A program made the translations under genes and the position numbers. Under the pieces are notes generated by a model. That model was not told where the DNA came from. It did no database searches and saw only the letters and a list, made by a program, of their open reading frames with translations. 64,000 bases of DNA from Cymbidium sinense (Eukaryota; Streptophyta; Magnoliopsida; Asparagales; Orchidaceae). Of this stretch, positions 35,640 to 48,430 are shown piece by piece. The stretch spans positions 153,723,009 through 153,787,008 of the forward strand of contig CM038216.1 in assembly GCA_021442155.1 (NCBI GenBank), in the 5' to 3' direction. Position 1 is the stretch's first letter. Each line of letters starts with the position of its first letter.

Positions 35640-37910
35640 TAAAGACTTCCTCCTTATCATTTTCATGATAAGGAAAGGTTCATCCTAAAATGATAAATCT
35701 TCCATAAAAAAACTTTGCTTTTCAAAAGCACCTTTTTCAAAAATGAACTTAATAAAATATTTTCAACAAAATTTTGGCACCCTCATTTAACAATTCCCAT
35801 AATTGTTACATGTAAGGATTTTCAAAAATAAAACTAATAATATTTTCCAAAAGCACAAATGAACATCTTCATTTCAATGAGATTTCATTTTCAAAATAAA
35901 ATGAACAATAATCTTTTTCAACAATCACAATCATAATCATAAAATTTTCAAAAAGCACACATGAATTTTTCTATTCATTACACTCACACTTATTGAATAG
36001 AAAGCTCATTTGTAAATAAAATCAAAATTTTCAAAAAAGGCACAGATGAATACCTTCATTTAATATACTTAAGTTTATTAAATGAAGATTTCATTCCCAA
36101 CTAAAAATAAAATATCTTTTAGGAAATCCCAAATAAACATATCCCACATATGTTTTAAGTTGGAATTCCTCCCTTTCAGAAAGCAATAATCACACACAAA
36201 AATTTCATACTTCAAAAAATAAAAATTGATCTCCATTCAACATACTTAAATTTATTGAATGGAGGTACCTCTTTTCAAAACATTAAAATCAACAATCATA
36301 TTTCAAAAAATTTTCAAAACACATTTGGAATTTCATTTAGCATAATCAAATTTGATAAGTGAAGTTTCCATCTAAAATCAAAATCAACAATCATATTTCA
36401 AAAAAAAAATTTCAAACTTGCATTTGGAACCTCATTTAGCATAATCAAATTTTCTAAGTGAAGTTTCCAAATCTAAAATCAAAATCAAAAATCATATTTC
36501 AAAAATATTTCAAGACACATTTGGAATTTCATTTAACATAATCAAATTTGCTAAGTGAAGTTTCTAAATTCAAAAATCAAAATCAACAATTATATTTCAA
36601 AATTTTCTAAACACATTTTGGAACCTCACTTAACATACCCAAATTTGTTAAGTGAAGTCTCCAAATTCAAAATCCAAAAAATTTTCAAACATACATTTGG
36701 AACTCCATTTAGCATAATCAAATTTGCTAAGTGAAGTTTCCAAATCCAAAAATTCAAAATCAACAATCATATTTCAAAAATTTCAAAGCACATTTGGAAC
36801 CTCACTTAACATACCCAAATTTGTTAAGTGAAGTCTCCAAATCCCAAAATTCAAAAAATTTTCAAACAAACATTTGGAACTTCATTTGGCATAATCAAAT
36901 TTGCTAAGTGAAGTATTAAAATCAAAAATCAAAATCAAACAATCATATTTCAATTATTTTCAAACAATATTTGGAACTTCATTTAACATACCCAAATTTG
37001 TTAAATAAAGTTTCCAAATCAAAATTCAAAAATTTTCAAAACATATTTTGGAACTTCACCTAACATACTCAAATTTGCTAAGTGAAGTCTCCAAAGTCAA
37101 AACCAAAATTTTCAAACACCTTTTGGAACTTCTTCCTTAGTATACCAAATTTTCTAAGGAGAAGTTTCCATTTTTCAAAATCAAAACAAATCAAAATTTT
37201 GAACACACCATTTGGAATTTCATTTAGCATACTCAAATTTGCTAAGTGAAATTTCCATTTCACAAAAGGGATTTCACCTTTAGCATATTAAATTTGCTAA
37301 AGTTCAATCTCCACTTTCAATCACCTCAAAAATAAAACAAACCACTTAGGATTCCCTTAGCATACCAAATTTGCTAAGAATCCTACCTTTTTAAAAAAAA
37401 AAAACAAAACACTCCAAACAAATGAAACACTTAGGATTTTCTTAGCATACCTAAATTTGCTATGGATCCTATTTTCTAAAATCAAATAAAACAAACTTGG
37501 ATTCTTTACTTAGCATACCTAAATTTTCTATGTAAGAAGTCCAAATTTTCCAAAAAAAAAAATCAAAACAAAACAAATTCACAAAAAGAAACAATCACTT
37601 TCACTTTACTTAGCATACCTAAATTTGCTAAGTAAGTGAAATTCCAAAATAATCAAACAAAAACAAAATCATTTGACCCTTACTTTAACATACCCAAATT
37701 TGTTAAAGGAAAGGGTCCTCAAAATCAAAATTCAAATTCAAAATATAAATGAACCTATGGAAGCATCCTATCAAAATTTTGAATCCATATTTCAACATAC
37801 CTAAATTTGTTGAAGTTTGGATTCATATTCAAATTCCCCTTTCAATCAATCTCTTCAAATCTATTTGAACCGCACTTAACACTTCCAAGTTGTTGGATGT
37901 GGGTTCAAAT
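35640..37910 (+). repeat. Tandem array of about 23 hairpin units in the retrotransposon leader
   Basis: Each unit of 75-99 bp is an A-rich spacer plus an imperfect palindrome, generally GGAA-arm-(A/G)CATA(C/A)(C/T)(C/T)AAATTTG(C/T)T-arm-TTCC. Units start near 36327, 36426, 36523, 36620, 36699, 36796, 36876, 36973, 37050, 37125 and 37214, and go on to about 37865. Earlier, weaker units lie at 35648, 35790, 35966, 36048 and 36223. Between 36523 and 37050 the spacing alternates 97 and about 79 bp, a 176-177 bp dimer made of an AGCATAATC type and an AACATACCC type. The array lies between the primer site and gag, so it would be part of the genomic RNA leader. It holds no coding frame of note. Confidence 0.9.
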
Positions 37911-38849
37911 TTTCAAAATTCAAAATTCAAAATCTATGGAGACAAAATTGATGACAAGTTCATTTCTCATTGTAGATCTTTTCGCCAAGTACAATTCAAT
38001 TTTTAGTTTACTACGCAATGCAATGGAATTCTCAAATTTGTCTTTACTTTCCCCACATATATGGATCTAGCTTTAGATCGTGACTTCCTCTTTGGACCAT
38101 ACCCACTTGATCCATTTGGCCGTGGATTTGAGGGGCCAGATCACTTGTGAGGGCATTCCCCACCACCAAGAAGAAGGTGATCGGGTAAGCCGATCGATAG
38201 ACTCTACATCGATTTAGATCTCCTCACCGAAAGAGGAAAGCTGGCAAGTACCACAAACTTTAGTTATGATAGTTACCAAGGCTCCATTTGCGCTCATCCT
38301 CATGTTTCTCATGTTGCTCATGCATGCTAGACCCTACCATCTGCACCTCCAAGGGTAAGGCTCTAGTTTGTGGCTTGCCTCCCCACATTTGAGTATGGGT
38401 CTAGCTCGCACTCCTCCCATGTACCAAAGATAAGAACAAGAATTGTATGGTCAAGCTTTCCACACTCAAATAGAGCTGTGAAGTGGATCAACCCATGGAT
38501 GAGTCTCCCATGATCACTTCACCATTGGTTATTGAAAACTAGTTCATCCTCTCGATCGATAGAGATGCAAGAGGATCCATTCATCGCCTCGTCCAGTGGT
38601 GCATTTACCAGAGCTAGTAGGAGGTCGCACGCCTCGCTATTTCTACACGTAGGGAGCATACGCGCTGAGTCCGTAGGCTCAATCTTGATCTATTATCCCC
38701 GCATGGGGAGAAGATCCATCAGAGAGGGCCCTGAGGCCCATACATCACATATTACACAGAGGCGATGGAGGTTCGCCGCCACCTCGCTTTGGTCAATTTT
38801 CCAGCTCGACATGCTACCCACACACCAACCATAGATTTCTCCTCATGGG
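37911..38849 (+). other. Leader or gag N-terminal region of element A2, less AT-rich
   Basis: After the hairpin array the base composition changes sharply towards GC (38060-38850). A frame of 100 codons (38532-38834) is serine- and arginine-rich with no domain that I know. It lies where the gag start would be expected, and could be the gag N-terminus or leader sequence. Confidence 0.35.
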
Positions 38850-41040
38850 GACCACCACCACAGAGGGCGCTCTCATGTAGAGAGGTGTCTCCACCCCACC
38901 GCTCTACCCCTCATCCACCAGTATAGGTTTCAGCATCTCCCATTCCATCTAAGGCCATGAAGGCCGCATCCGGGGAAAATGTACCCCGTTGGTGATCCAG
39001 CTACAACCAAGGGATCCTACTCCTCCTACACCACCCATTATGGTAGGGTCGAGTTCTCCTGTTCGACCTTCTGCCCCAGTGGTGGTGTGGAGGGAGTGAC
39101 GACCCCGAAGCATCGTGATCATTCCTTCACCAACTCCACCCATACAACCGGATGCATAGATGGTGATAATTATCACAGATATTTTGGATGATAGTTCTGT
39201 TATAGCAAGAAGTGGTAGAGGATCATCCTAGATTGTTACCCCTTTATAGCCATAAGAGTATCATTCTTCTAGTGAGTACCCACATAGATTGACTCCCCAA
39301 CTATGTGAGGTTTGTGCCTCTCGATGCATGATAGATCACACCGTCACCAAACTTTTTTGTACCAGTTAGATTGATCCTTATATGAGATAGTTGCACACTA
39401 TTTCATGGAGAAAAATGAGATCTTAGGATACACCTGGTATGATGAAGAAAGAGTCAGCTTTGATCCCAATGAAGATGGCATGATGGGGGGATTCAACTAG
39501 GATATGCATGGTCGACACTAGGGGTTCTCTTCTTAGGGAGCAACAGGCCATGGAATATGATGAGGTTGATTAAGGAGACACTATAGAATCACCCATCACC
39601 TTCAAGCTTAAGGTAGAAAGATGATTGATAGATGGCACAATACTAAGACTAGACTGTCGCTTGTAAACAAGCCCTAGTTCATCCAAGTACAATGATGTTA
39701 CTGAGCTAGTGCATGTCTTAGACCCGGTTAAGCCTCTACCTCCCATTGAGCAAGGTAGCACTAGTATAGGAAGGTAGTGGGAAAGTACCTCCATACATGA
39801 AAAAGATCAAAATCCATTGAGCAACAGAAAGAAGCTTTGGCTCAAGCCCTGGAGGATCATCGTCCAAAGGGTAGACCCTACCGAGGAATTCAATGCTATC
39901 CAAGATCCCAAGGGTTTTGGCCTCCTTCCTTCAAAAGCTTTGATGGTAGTGGAACAAGATATAGCTCACTTCAGGCCGCTTGTTAACGCAGTGGCAAATG
40001 CTTTACTCTTTAGACTCTTTGTTAGCCTAGCGGTTTCACTTTTGATTGGTATGTCAACCGCCAATAGTTTCAAGAAAGACATTTGCCAAGTTAGAGCAAC
40101 TCTTCATCAAGAGATTTGTTGGAGCTCAACAAAAGGGTTATTGTTGGTGATCTCATTGTAGCCCAACAACACTGTGAGTCACTTGTTGATTATATTCTGA
40201 TGGTGTAACCTGAGTATGAAGTGTGAACCATGAATAACCATTGAGAGATTCTCTTGAAGAATATCCATGGCCCACCGCTTCATGCTTAAGGGCTTCACCA
40301 TAAAGACATTTGAGAAGCTAATCAACAAGGTGGCTAGTCTACAAGGAGAGGCCAAATAGTTTTTTCTGATCATGCTTGCAAGTAAAATCCCAAAAGGTCT
40401 ATGAGAAGAAACGAGTAACAAGGTAATAAGGGGTGCACCAGAGAGAGATCAATCTGAGAGACCATGACCGCCTCCACCTCCTTTTGCCACCACCGGTAGC
40501 CACCTCCTCCCTCCACAAGACATCGCCATACCACCACAAAGGGCATGCATATCCGCCACCAGTAGCTATGGTCCACCTACTTTTAGATAAGTTAAACAAA
40601 CCTTATTCTTTTAAGAGGGAGGTAATTAGAAAATCTTTAAGAATCTCTTAAAGAAACTTGATTTTAGCTACCAGCCTAGGAGACCGGAGGAAGTAGAAAG
40701 TCATGATCCAAACTTTTGCCCTTACCACATATGCTAAACATTTTGAGGATTGTTTCACATTCAAGGAGCTTGAAACACAATTTCAAGATCGGGTATTATC
40801 CCAAAGGAATATCTTGTGGAACAACCTTCCAGTTCCATTAGGGTAATCCTTGGGGATACAAGTGATCCTACCAAAACCAAAGAAGGTTGTGGCATTTCTT
40901 TGTTTAAAGCCTCTGAAAAATAATTTAGAAGATCAAGAAGCTTTTCTCAGTGTTTGAGTCACTCAAACCTCCAACACCAAGGAAGGTTTGCAAGTTGCCA
41001 ACTCTAGAAAGTGAGAGCTCAAAGCAATAAAGATGTGCCT
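38850..41040 (+). pseudogene. gag: Tat-lineage gag of element A2, broken
   Basis: Homologous, part by part, to the gag at 25760-27990. The linker has GATATTTTGGATGATAG (39178; compare 26268). The core 39817-40161 has FNAIQDPKGF (compare NVIQYPKGF), then IAHFRPLVNAVANALLFRLF, then HQEICW. The AKDT-like block GFTIKTFEK continues near 40295-40330 in another frame. The C-terminal part reads HDPNFCPYH then EDCFTFKE at about 40700-40770. Several stops and shifts make it non-functional. It would have made the capsid of the element whose 5' LTR is at 28000. Confidence 0.78.
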
Positions 41041-41933
41041 GAGATAGCCCCTTAGCAGCCACCAACCATGTCCACTCCTTCTCCAGCCTTCCACACAGAC
41101 TTCTTCCATTTCAGCTAGCTCTTCTATTTCTTCTACTTGTATAACACTTGTATCGCAAAGGGCATCAAATCCCTTACTCCACTCACCTACTTGATTTCTA
41201 CTTTGTACCTCCAAATACTTCCAAGAAATTGAAGAATAAAGCTGAATTATACATCTCGTGTCTCTTCTGATGAGTTGTCTTCTTCTATTCCTAACGATAA
41301 CTCTTCAAGTCTAATTAACTATAACAATTTTGATCTTCCTCTTTCTGATTTAGAGTTGGACTTTCCAACTCTAAATACTATGGGTTCACCTCTTGAGATA
41401 GACTTGGAATCATCTAATTTTGAGAGTCCCATAGGAGAAGTAGTGAGCTAAGTGGTAGAACCTTCCACCACCTTACCTCAAGAGATTATCGAAGTCAACC
41501 TCCATAGTGGCAAGGTTCTACCTCCTAGGGCAGCACCTCTAGATAGAGGGAAACAAGTCATTGGTACTGAAGATCGAGAAGCCCTTCCACAGATGCTCCA
41601 CCCTTGGATATGCTTGTGGAAGACCAACTCAAGGTGGATTACAACGTCCTTTCTCACCTTAGAAACTTGCCATCTAAACTAAGCATATATGATGCCATTG
41701 TCTTATCCAAAGAGATGAGGGAATCACTAATCAAGGCCATCCTTGATCCCAGATATGCTTTTACTGACCGCTATAGTGAGGAAGCACATTATGCAAAAAA
41801 GAAGCCCAAGGGATCACCTTCAGATGAAGACCTTCTACTGGGGACTTGGAGCACAACCGTCCCCTATACATTACAATCGACATGGACAGTTCGACCTGTG
41901 GTTCTCATGGATCTGTGCATCGCGAAACATTAT
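41041..41933 (+). pseudogene. Gag-pol junction and start of protease of element A2
   Basis: Frame 41604 onward is open to the gap: DYNVLSHLRNLPSKLSIYDA then LSKEMRESLIKAILDP and SDEDLLLG, the usual sequence ahead of the protease in Tat/Athila elements. A shifted frame (41846 on) gives EHNRPLYITI, which normally begins the retropepsin. The active-site triad would lie just beyond, within or after the assembly gap, and cannot be seen. The segment 41041-41450 is serine-rich linker without a fold. Confidence 0.75.
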
Positions 41934-42033
41934 NNNNNNNNNNNNNNNNNNNNNNNNNNNNNNNNNNNNNNNNNNNNNNNNNNNNNNNNNNNNNNNNNNN
42001 NNNNNNNNNNNNNNNNNNNNNNNNNNNNNNNNN
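41934..42033. other. Assembly gap of 100 N
   Basis: Exactly 100 N, the customary marker for a join of unknown length. On its left is the protease of a plus-strand element; on its right is LTR sequence on the minus strand. The true content and the orientation of the join are therefore unknown. Confidence 0.98.
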
Positions 42034-43010
42034 TAAGAAGATAAAATCATGAAAAATTATAGTTTGATTTAATTGATTTATTTGTGTGAATGAATTAAAG
42101 CTCTATCTGAATTCTAATGTCAAAGTGCATAAGAATGAAATCAAACAGAGTCGCCATTGTTACGCACTGGGAGTGAGGTGCAAACCTCTTTTAAGGTTAC
42201 TTAAAGTGCGTCCAGAATGTCCAACTAATATAAACCCATTAACATTCAAACTTATTCAAATCAGCATATGAATGTAAGAAAGAGACTTCACTTCATACAC
42301 TAAGCTTATATTCACATACACATCCTATGTATATGAAACTAAAGTCACAATATATATTACTATTCATTAATGAGCTTTTGAAAATACATTTGAGATTTAA
42401 TAGTGATAATAGCCACACATATCTAATTAAGTCAACACATGCAAATTGACATAAAGGAAATCATTTTCATTTGATTAATTTGAAAGAAGTGAATGCATGA
42501 ATACAAGTGGCATACAATATTTTAATATGATTGGAAAGAAATAAAGAAATACAAGCATATAATTTCATTCAATCCAACTAAGTCCTAAGGACAATCATAT
42601 TAAACAAACTCATTTAAAATAAACTAACGATTCTTAAAGCCATTTTGATCTTTATGTTTGATTTGATTTAAGAAATGTGAAAGTGGTTTGCTAACCCTAA
42701 TCCCATTCCCCATCTGTGTGAGTTAATTTGATTTAATGACAAGTAATTAGATTGATTTTATATCTTAATTAGGTTAAGATATGAATTAAATCAGTTAATT
42801 AACCCTTACATACATCACCTTAAGTTAATTAACTAAATAATGATGAGCCAACATGAGATGCAACCATATGAAAAGTAAATTAGCAATGCTCCTAAGAAAT
42901 GAAAGGGGCTTAATACAATTGGTTCATAATTAATAGTTAATTAAGCTTAAGTGACTCACTTAATTACTTTTATAGTTTTCTCACACATGTGAGCCAACCA
43001 TAATTTCATT

Positions 43011-43054
<44 letters not shown>

Positions 43055-43610
43055 TGAACTCTCAAAAGCTACCTAAGAGTTAATTAAGGAAGGCTATGAA
43101 TGAATGGATTTTAAATTAATTTAATCAAGCCTTTAATTGGTTAATTAAATCCTTTGATTATATATTTTGATTAGGAAGATGAAATTAACTTAAGAAAAGA
43201 GATCAAGGAAGAGGCCTCAATCCCAATCCCTAAGTCATCTCAAACAACTAATGAGGCTCTGAAATAATTAGATATCCTTTCTTTTAATTGATTAATTAAG
43301 TGGCTAATTAATTATTTAATCTTTAATTAATTTGAAACAAATGAAGAGGCTTAATGAAATGGTCATAAGGAATGAACTCAAACCACTTCCTAAGACTTCT
43401 CACTATTAACATAGGACAATAAGCTTAATTAATTAATTAATCCATAGTTCATTTGGTTAATTATCATTAATTAAGATTGAGAGTAATTAAAGCTTAATCC
43501 ATTGATTATCCTAATTAACTATCCAATAAATTCAAGAAAAATAGAGGTCATCCCCTAAACATCTCTAAAAAATTTAAAATTTAATTGGAAAATTATTTAG
43601 AAACTAATTA
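42034..43610 (-). mobile_element. Family A LTR middle part on the minus strand
   Basis: Minus-strand counterparts of family A landmarks: the GGACATTCTGGACGCACTTT..ACC block (42160-42225), the TAGTGATAATAGCC word (42401), the GGTGATGTATGTAAGGG word (about 42806-42822), and the GGGATGACCTC word near 43540-43560. It is cut by the gap on the left and by an orientation switch near 43610 on the right. Confidence 0.6.
43013..43049. repeat. (CT)n microsatellite
   Basis: About 18 uninterrupted CT units inside LTR sequence. Confidence 0.95.
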
Positions 43611-43619
43611 ATTTAAGTG

Positions 43620-46600
43620 ATAGCTAATTGTATTTCATTTTATAGATCATTGCTATTTATTTTCAATTTTTTCATTGGCTCATTTCATTTAATTAATTAT
43701 TACCTTAGGTAACATAGGTAAGGGTTTAATTAATTGAATTAATTCATACCTTAACCTAATTAATCCATAAATATAATTCCTTCTCATTAAATCAAATTAA
43801 CTCACACATGGGGAATGGAATTAGAATTAGCAAACCTCCTATCATATTTCTTAAATCAAATTGAACATAAAATTAAAAGTGATATTAAGAAATTTTGGTT
43901 TATTTTAAATAAGCTTATCTGATATGATTGTCCACAGGAATTAATTGGATTGAATGAAATTTGGTGTTTGTCTCTTTATTTCTTTCCAATCATATTAAAT
44001 GTTATATGTCACTTGATTCATGCATTCATCTCTAGCAAAATTAATTAAATGAAATGATTTCCTTTATGTCAAGCTTGCATGTGTTGATTTAAATTAAAAA
44101 TATGTGTGGCTATTATCATTATTAAATCAAAAATTATTTTAAAAAGTATATAAATCAACTATAATATGTGGAGTGGTGATGATTATGAATATTCAAAAGT
44201 TTACATGTGCCTATACCTTTCAACATGTGATATGGAGTTCTCTTTTCTTTAATCTTCACTTCATATAAGAATGTGAATATTAATAAGTGTATAGTTCATT
44301 TGAAAAGAACACAACATTTGTTTGGATTCATTCTTATAAATCTCCATGTTAGGATTTAGATAGAACTTTAGCTCACATGTATAAATAATTCAATTAAATC
44401 AAACACAACTCTTGCATGATTTCCATTCTTGTAGTTTTTTATACATTCATGTGTATCTAAGAATAGTGGATATATCTAGTCTGGACATTCCGGGGATGCA
44501 CGGCTTTAAGTAGCCCTAAGAAGGTCTTTACCTTACTCCCATGGTTAATAATGGTGAAGTACTTGCTTAGAACTTTTATTTATATGTGCATCGATGAATG
44601 ATCTTCTTTCAATTAAATCAAAGTACAACTTTTGCATGATTTCCATTCTTGTAGTTGTTTGTACATTCATGTGTATTCAAGAATAGTGGGCATATCTAGT
44701 CTAGACATTCCGGAGATGCACGGCTTTAAGTAGCCCCATGGAGGTGTTTACCTCACTCCCTTGGTTAATAATGGTGAAGAATCCTCTTAGAACTTTTATA
44801 CACTTGTATGTGCATTTAGCTAATGAATAAAAATTAATTTTTTCTATTAAGAAAGACATGCATTCATATTTAATCAAGTGATTGAATTGATTGATCATAT
44901 AGTTTAAAGTCTTCTTCCATATGTTCATGTATAAACTTACATATGTTTTGAATATAATGGGTATATAGTTTGGACATCAGAACATGAGGCTTTAGTTAGC
45001 CAAAGGAGGTCATTTGATTACCTCTTTGTTGTTTAATTACATCTATTTAATTTTATTCCTATGTATTTTATATAAGAATTTAGATAGAGCTTTAATAAAA
45101 TAAAATAATTCAATCAAATAAAACATCTAAATTCCAAATGTACATGCTTATGTCCATCATTTAAGTGTGTATATTATATGTATAGGTATGATGCTTATTT
45201 AATATCATGTGCATGTTACATATGATGGAAAGAATGAATGCACATGTATCATGTGGTAGTAATTCATTCCAATTAATCTTAAGATTCTCTCTTATTGAAT
45301 ATGATTATTTAAAGTAAACCTAAACTTAATTAATTTAAAATGTGTAATAAGCCATTCACTAGAGAATTAATTAATCAATATGTTTTGAAATGACTTAAAT
45401 GGATGAAAGAGAGTGATCCTCTCTTTTCCTTCTATTTACAACATCTAGTTGCTATGTGTTAATTAAATAAAACCAAAGAAAACACTAAGTAAATTTCTCA
45501 AATCATTTAAACTACTTAAAGTGAAATCAATCCTCTTATGATTATACATCCTTTCATACTTAGAAAATCATAACAAATCATTTTTAGGACATACCACACA
45601 CAAGCCTTAATATACACTTTAGAACTAAGTCACTACTTCTTTTATGTTAGGGGTTGCATGGTTTAATGATGTATTATTTTAGATTGGGTGTTAGGGACTA
45701 TGCTCGTAGATTAGATGTTAGGTTGATATTAGCCTAATCATATTTTTTACAGGGGATTATGCTTAAGGGGTGCTTAAAATAAATATGAATGCTCTCTTTT
45801 GGTTGCTTAATCTTTAATAATCCAAATTAGGATAGGTGGGCTTGGTTACCCATATGCAGGGTGCTAAGTCTAAATTATACATATATGTTATATGGTGCAT
45901 TTAGCTAACACTTTTTTTAGGTGTAGTTAGATTTATCTTTCCTATTTTTTGTAATTTTATTAGAAATTAGGATTAGTGTTATGGGGATTAGGATGAGCAG
46001 TGGTTAGAAGGCTTTATCTAGGAGTGATGCCTTTGAAGCAAATCAAATCAAATGAAGAAATGAAAGAAGATATAAAGACATGAAGATGAGAAGACCCCCA
46101 TAATATTTATTCATTTTATAAATAATAATTATTCTTTTATATTCCAAGTTGTATGAGAGCTCACCCATTTTTCTTTTGGGTTGTATGCACGCGACTTTTA
46201 TTCTTTTGTTAGATTTATAAATTATTTGATGTTATGTTTAATCATGTAATAGAAATAGTATGTCTCTTCATAGTTTCTTTATGAATGATGATTTAATGTG
46301 TGGCCTGGATCCGATTAGGCTCTTTGGAAAAAATAAAATTTCTACTTTAACTACAACTCATAACTAAAATTTTAAATAACTCATAACCTCACATAAAGCC
46401 TAGGCACTAAATAAAGATAATTAAAAGATTAAGCAACTTTAGTTGAATGTTGTATGCTTAAATCATACATGCATATTATTTCACTCTTACTAAGAGGGTT
46501 TTCATCCTTACACAATGGGGATGGCTTGACCTTTGAGGGTTTCCTCCATGGTGAAAAATACATCTTTCTTTAGCCCATAATCTCATTTCATCATGCATTT

Positions 46601-47515
46601 AGACATGCAAAATCCTATGGCCTTTGTCAAAATGAAGTGTCAAAATCAACTAAAAATTTAAAATATTTACATTAGTAAGTCATTATTCACTCATGCTCTA
46701 ATCTCTTAGGGAGTGAGTTTAAAGATTTTAGTTTCTTTCTAAATAATAATAACCTAACTATCTTACAAAATCATATAACTTGCCTACATGGTTTTAAAGC
46801 ATAGCAAGAGTTAGCTTGTTGCCACTCCAGAGCTTATAAGTCCAATGTGGTTTACTCTCTTGTGGAGGTAAACCCCCATTTTGCTAGGTTGTAGCTTTTG
46901 CTAAAGCTCCCTAGATTTAGGATCCGAGATTGTTAGCTACTAGCATAAATCTTCACCTCTTAAATTTCTCTAACCTTGTGTTGGATTATAAGCCCAGTAA
47001 TCTAATAAAATTTAACTCAAACAAATAACTCACTTCAATTTAAAACATATAAAAAATAACCATATGATATATATTGAATGCTCATAATATCATGGGTCAT
47101 TCCTACTTATTCCTTTGGCTCTAATAATAAGTCTTTCCTTTTGACCATTCCCACTTGATTTTCTAAACGTAACAAATTTATTGATAGTCTTACCCTTGAA
47201 ATCTTTGGAGACAACAATTTCTCACTTTAATCGAGAGGATTTATAAGGAACTCACCTTCCTTAAGCTTACCTCCATAGGGAACTTTAGAACCCAGTTTAA
47301 TATAAACCCTACTTTATTCATCCATGTAAAGTAGGGAAAAAATCTCTAGTATATTCAAAGACCCATCATGCCTTAGGAGTCCTTATTAAGTGATTAGGTC
47401 CATTGTAAGGTGGTGACTTCTATCTTTCGAGGTAGTGCATCATACCTCAATGTCATACCCGATCACTTCAATAAGTACACCCTCAGATCTGCATGGTGTC
47501 CCCCATATACATAAC
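43620..47515 (+). mobile_element. Family A LTR, 3' half on the plus strand
   Basis: It runs from the ACATAGGTAAGGG landmark (43711; compare 10931 in A1) through the TAGTCTGGACATTCC blocks, ATTGGGTGTTAGGG (about 45682), GTTATGGGGATTAGGATGA with GAAGACCCCCATAA (45978 and 46089), TGGCCTGGAT (46300), to the tail GGTGTCCCCCATATAC (47496). The first half of the LTR, with the promoter module, is missing. Confidence 0.6.
44400..45020 (+). repeat. Tandem triplication of a 220-bp LTR block
   Basis: The word GCATGATTTCCATTCTTGTAG occurs at 44414 and 44634, exactly 220 bp apart. Each copy goes on with GAATAGTGG, CTAG(A/T)CTGGACATTCCGG and GCACGGCTTTAAGTAGCCC. A third, weaker copy has TTTGGACATCAG..GAGGCTTTAGTTAGCC (about 44972-45003). 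LTRs A1 and A2 have one copy of this block. Confidence 0.8.
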
Positions 47516-47849
47516 CAAAATTAAAACCACAGTTCATTTTAAATAACTTCATTCAATATGAAAGGCATCTTAAGATTAATTTGATTGAATTACTTTCACA
47601 TGATATATGTTAAATCATTCCTTTCCATCACATATAACATGCATATGAATAAATCTGATGTATACCTATATATACAACATGTTTTAGCATACTTAAATGA
47701 TGAATATGGATTTGTACATTTAAAGCTTATATTTTTCATTTGATTGAATTATTTCATCATATTAATTTAAAGTTCTATCCAAATTCTTATACAAAAATTC
47801 ATAGGAATGAACTTAAATAGGTACATGTCATTATTAACTAGAGAAGTGA

Positions 47850-48430
47850 GGTAATAAAATTACCTCCTTAGGGCTACTTAAAGCTTCATATTCTCGGGAT
47901 GTCCAAACTATATACCCATTTGCATTTAAACATATGTAAATTTATATACATGAACATTGAAAGTAGGTCCAAATCATATGACTAATTAACTTAATAACTT
48001 AGTCATTCATGAATGCATGGATTTTGATAAAAGAATGGGGTTTCAATTCCATAATTAAATACACACACACATGATAAGAGACATAAGCTAGTATATGCCA
48101 TTATTAACAAAGGAAGTGTGGAAATCAAATGACCTCCTTGGGGCTACTTAAAGCCTCCTTTCCGGGATGTCCATACTAAACACTTGCTTTTCTCAAATAC
48201 ATATGGATGTATACATAACTAAAGGAAGGAAAACCATGCAAAAATTATATTTTGATTTGATTGAAGTATTTACATATGTGAAATAAAGTTCTATCTAATT
48301 TCTAATTGCAGGATACATATAAATGAAATCAAATAAGTACATGTCAATTGTTAACTAGGAAGTGAGGAAATCAAATGATCTCCTTAGGGGTAGCTAAAGT
48401 CTTGTATGTCCTGACTATATACTTATTAAC
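47850..48430 (-). repeat. Three copies of the CTGGACAT/AGTAGCCC block, minus strand
   Basis: GGGGCTACTTAAAGC followed by GGGATGTCC (47878 and 48140) and a weaker GGGGTAGCTAAAG..GTCCTGACTA (48386), spaced roughly 250 bp. This mirrors the triplication at 44400-45020, so both LTR pieces come from one subfamily. Confidence 0.7.

Noticed and set aside
35640..37910. CRISPR-like array or run of MITEs
   Set aside because: Units with palindromic cores and spacers look superficially like either. But repeats and spacers both diverge, the setting is plant nuclear DNA, there is no target-site duplication per unit, and the array sits inside a retrotransposon leader.
40370..40651. Several overlapping frames on both strands
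   Set aside because: They are shadows of the proline/histidine-rich part of the broken gag, read out of frame.
42137..42165. Second primer-binding site (minus strand TGGCGACTCTGTTTGA)
   Set aside because: It resembles the site at 35384, but it lies in the middle of an LTR block where sister copies read AATGGTGAAGTACTT. No LTR end precedes it, and the GGGGA part is missing. Chance similarity is likelier.
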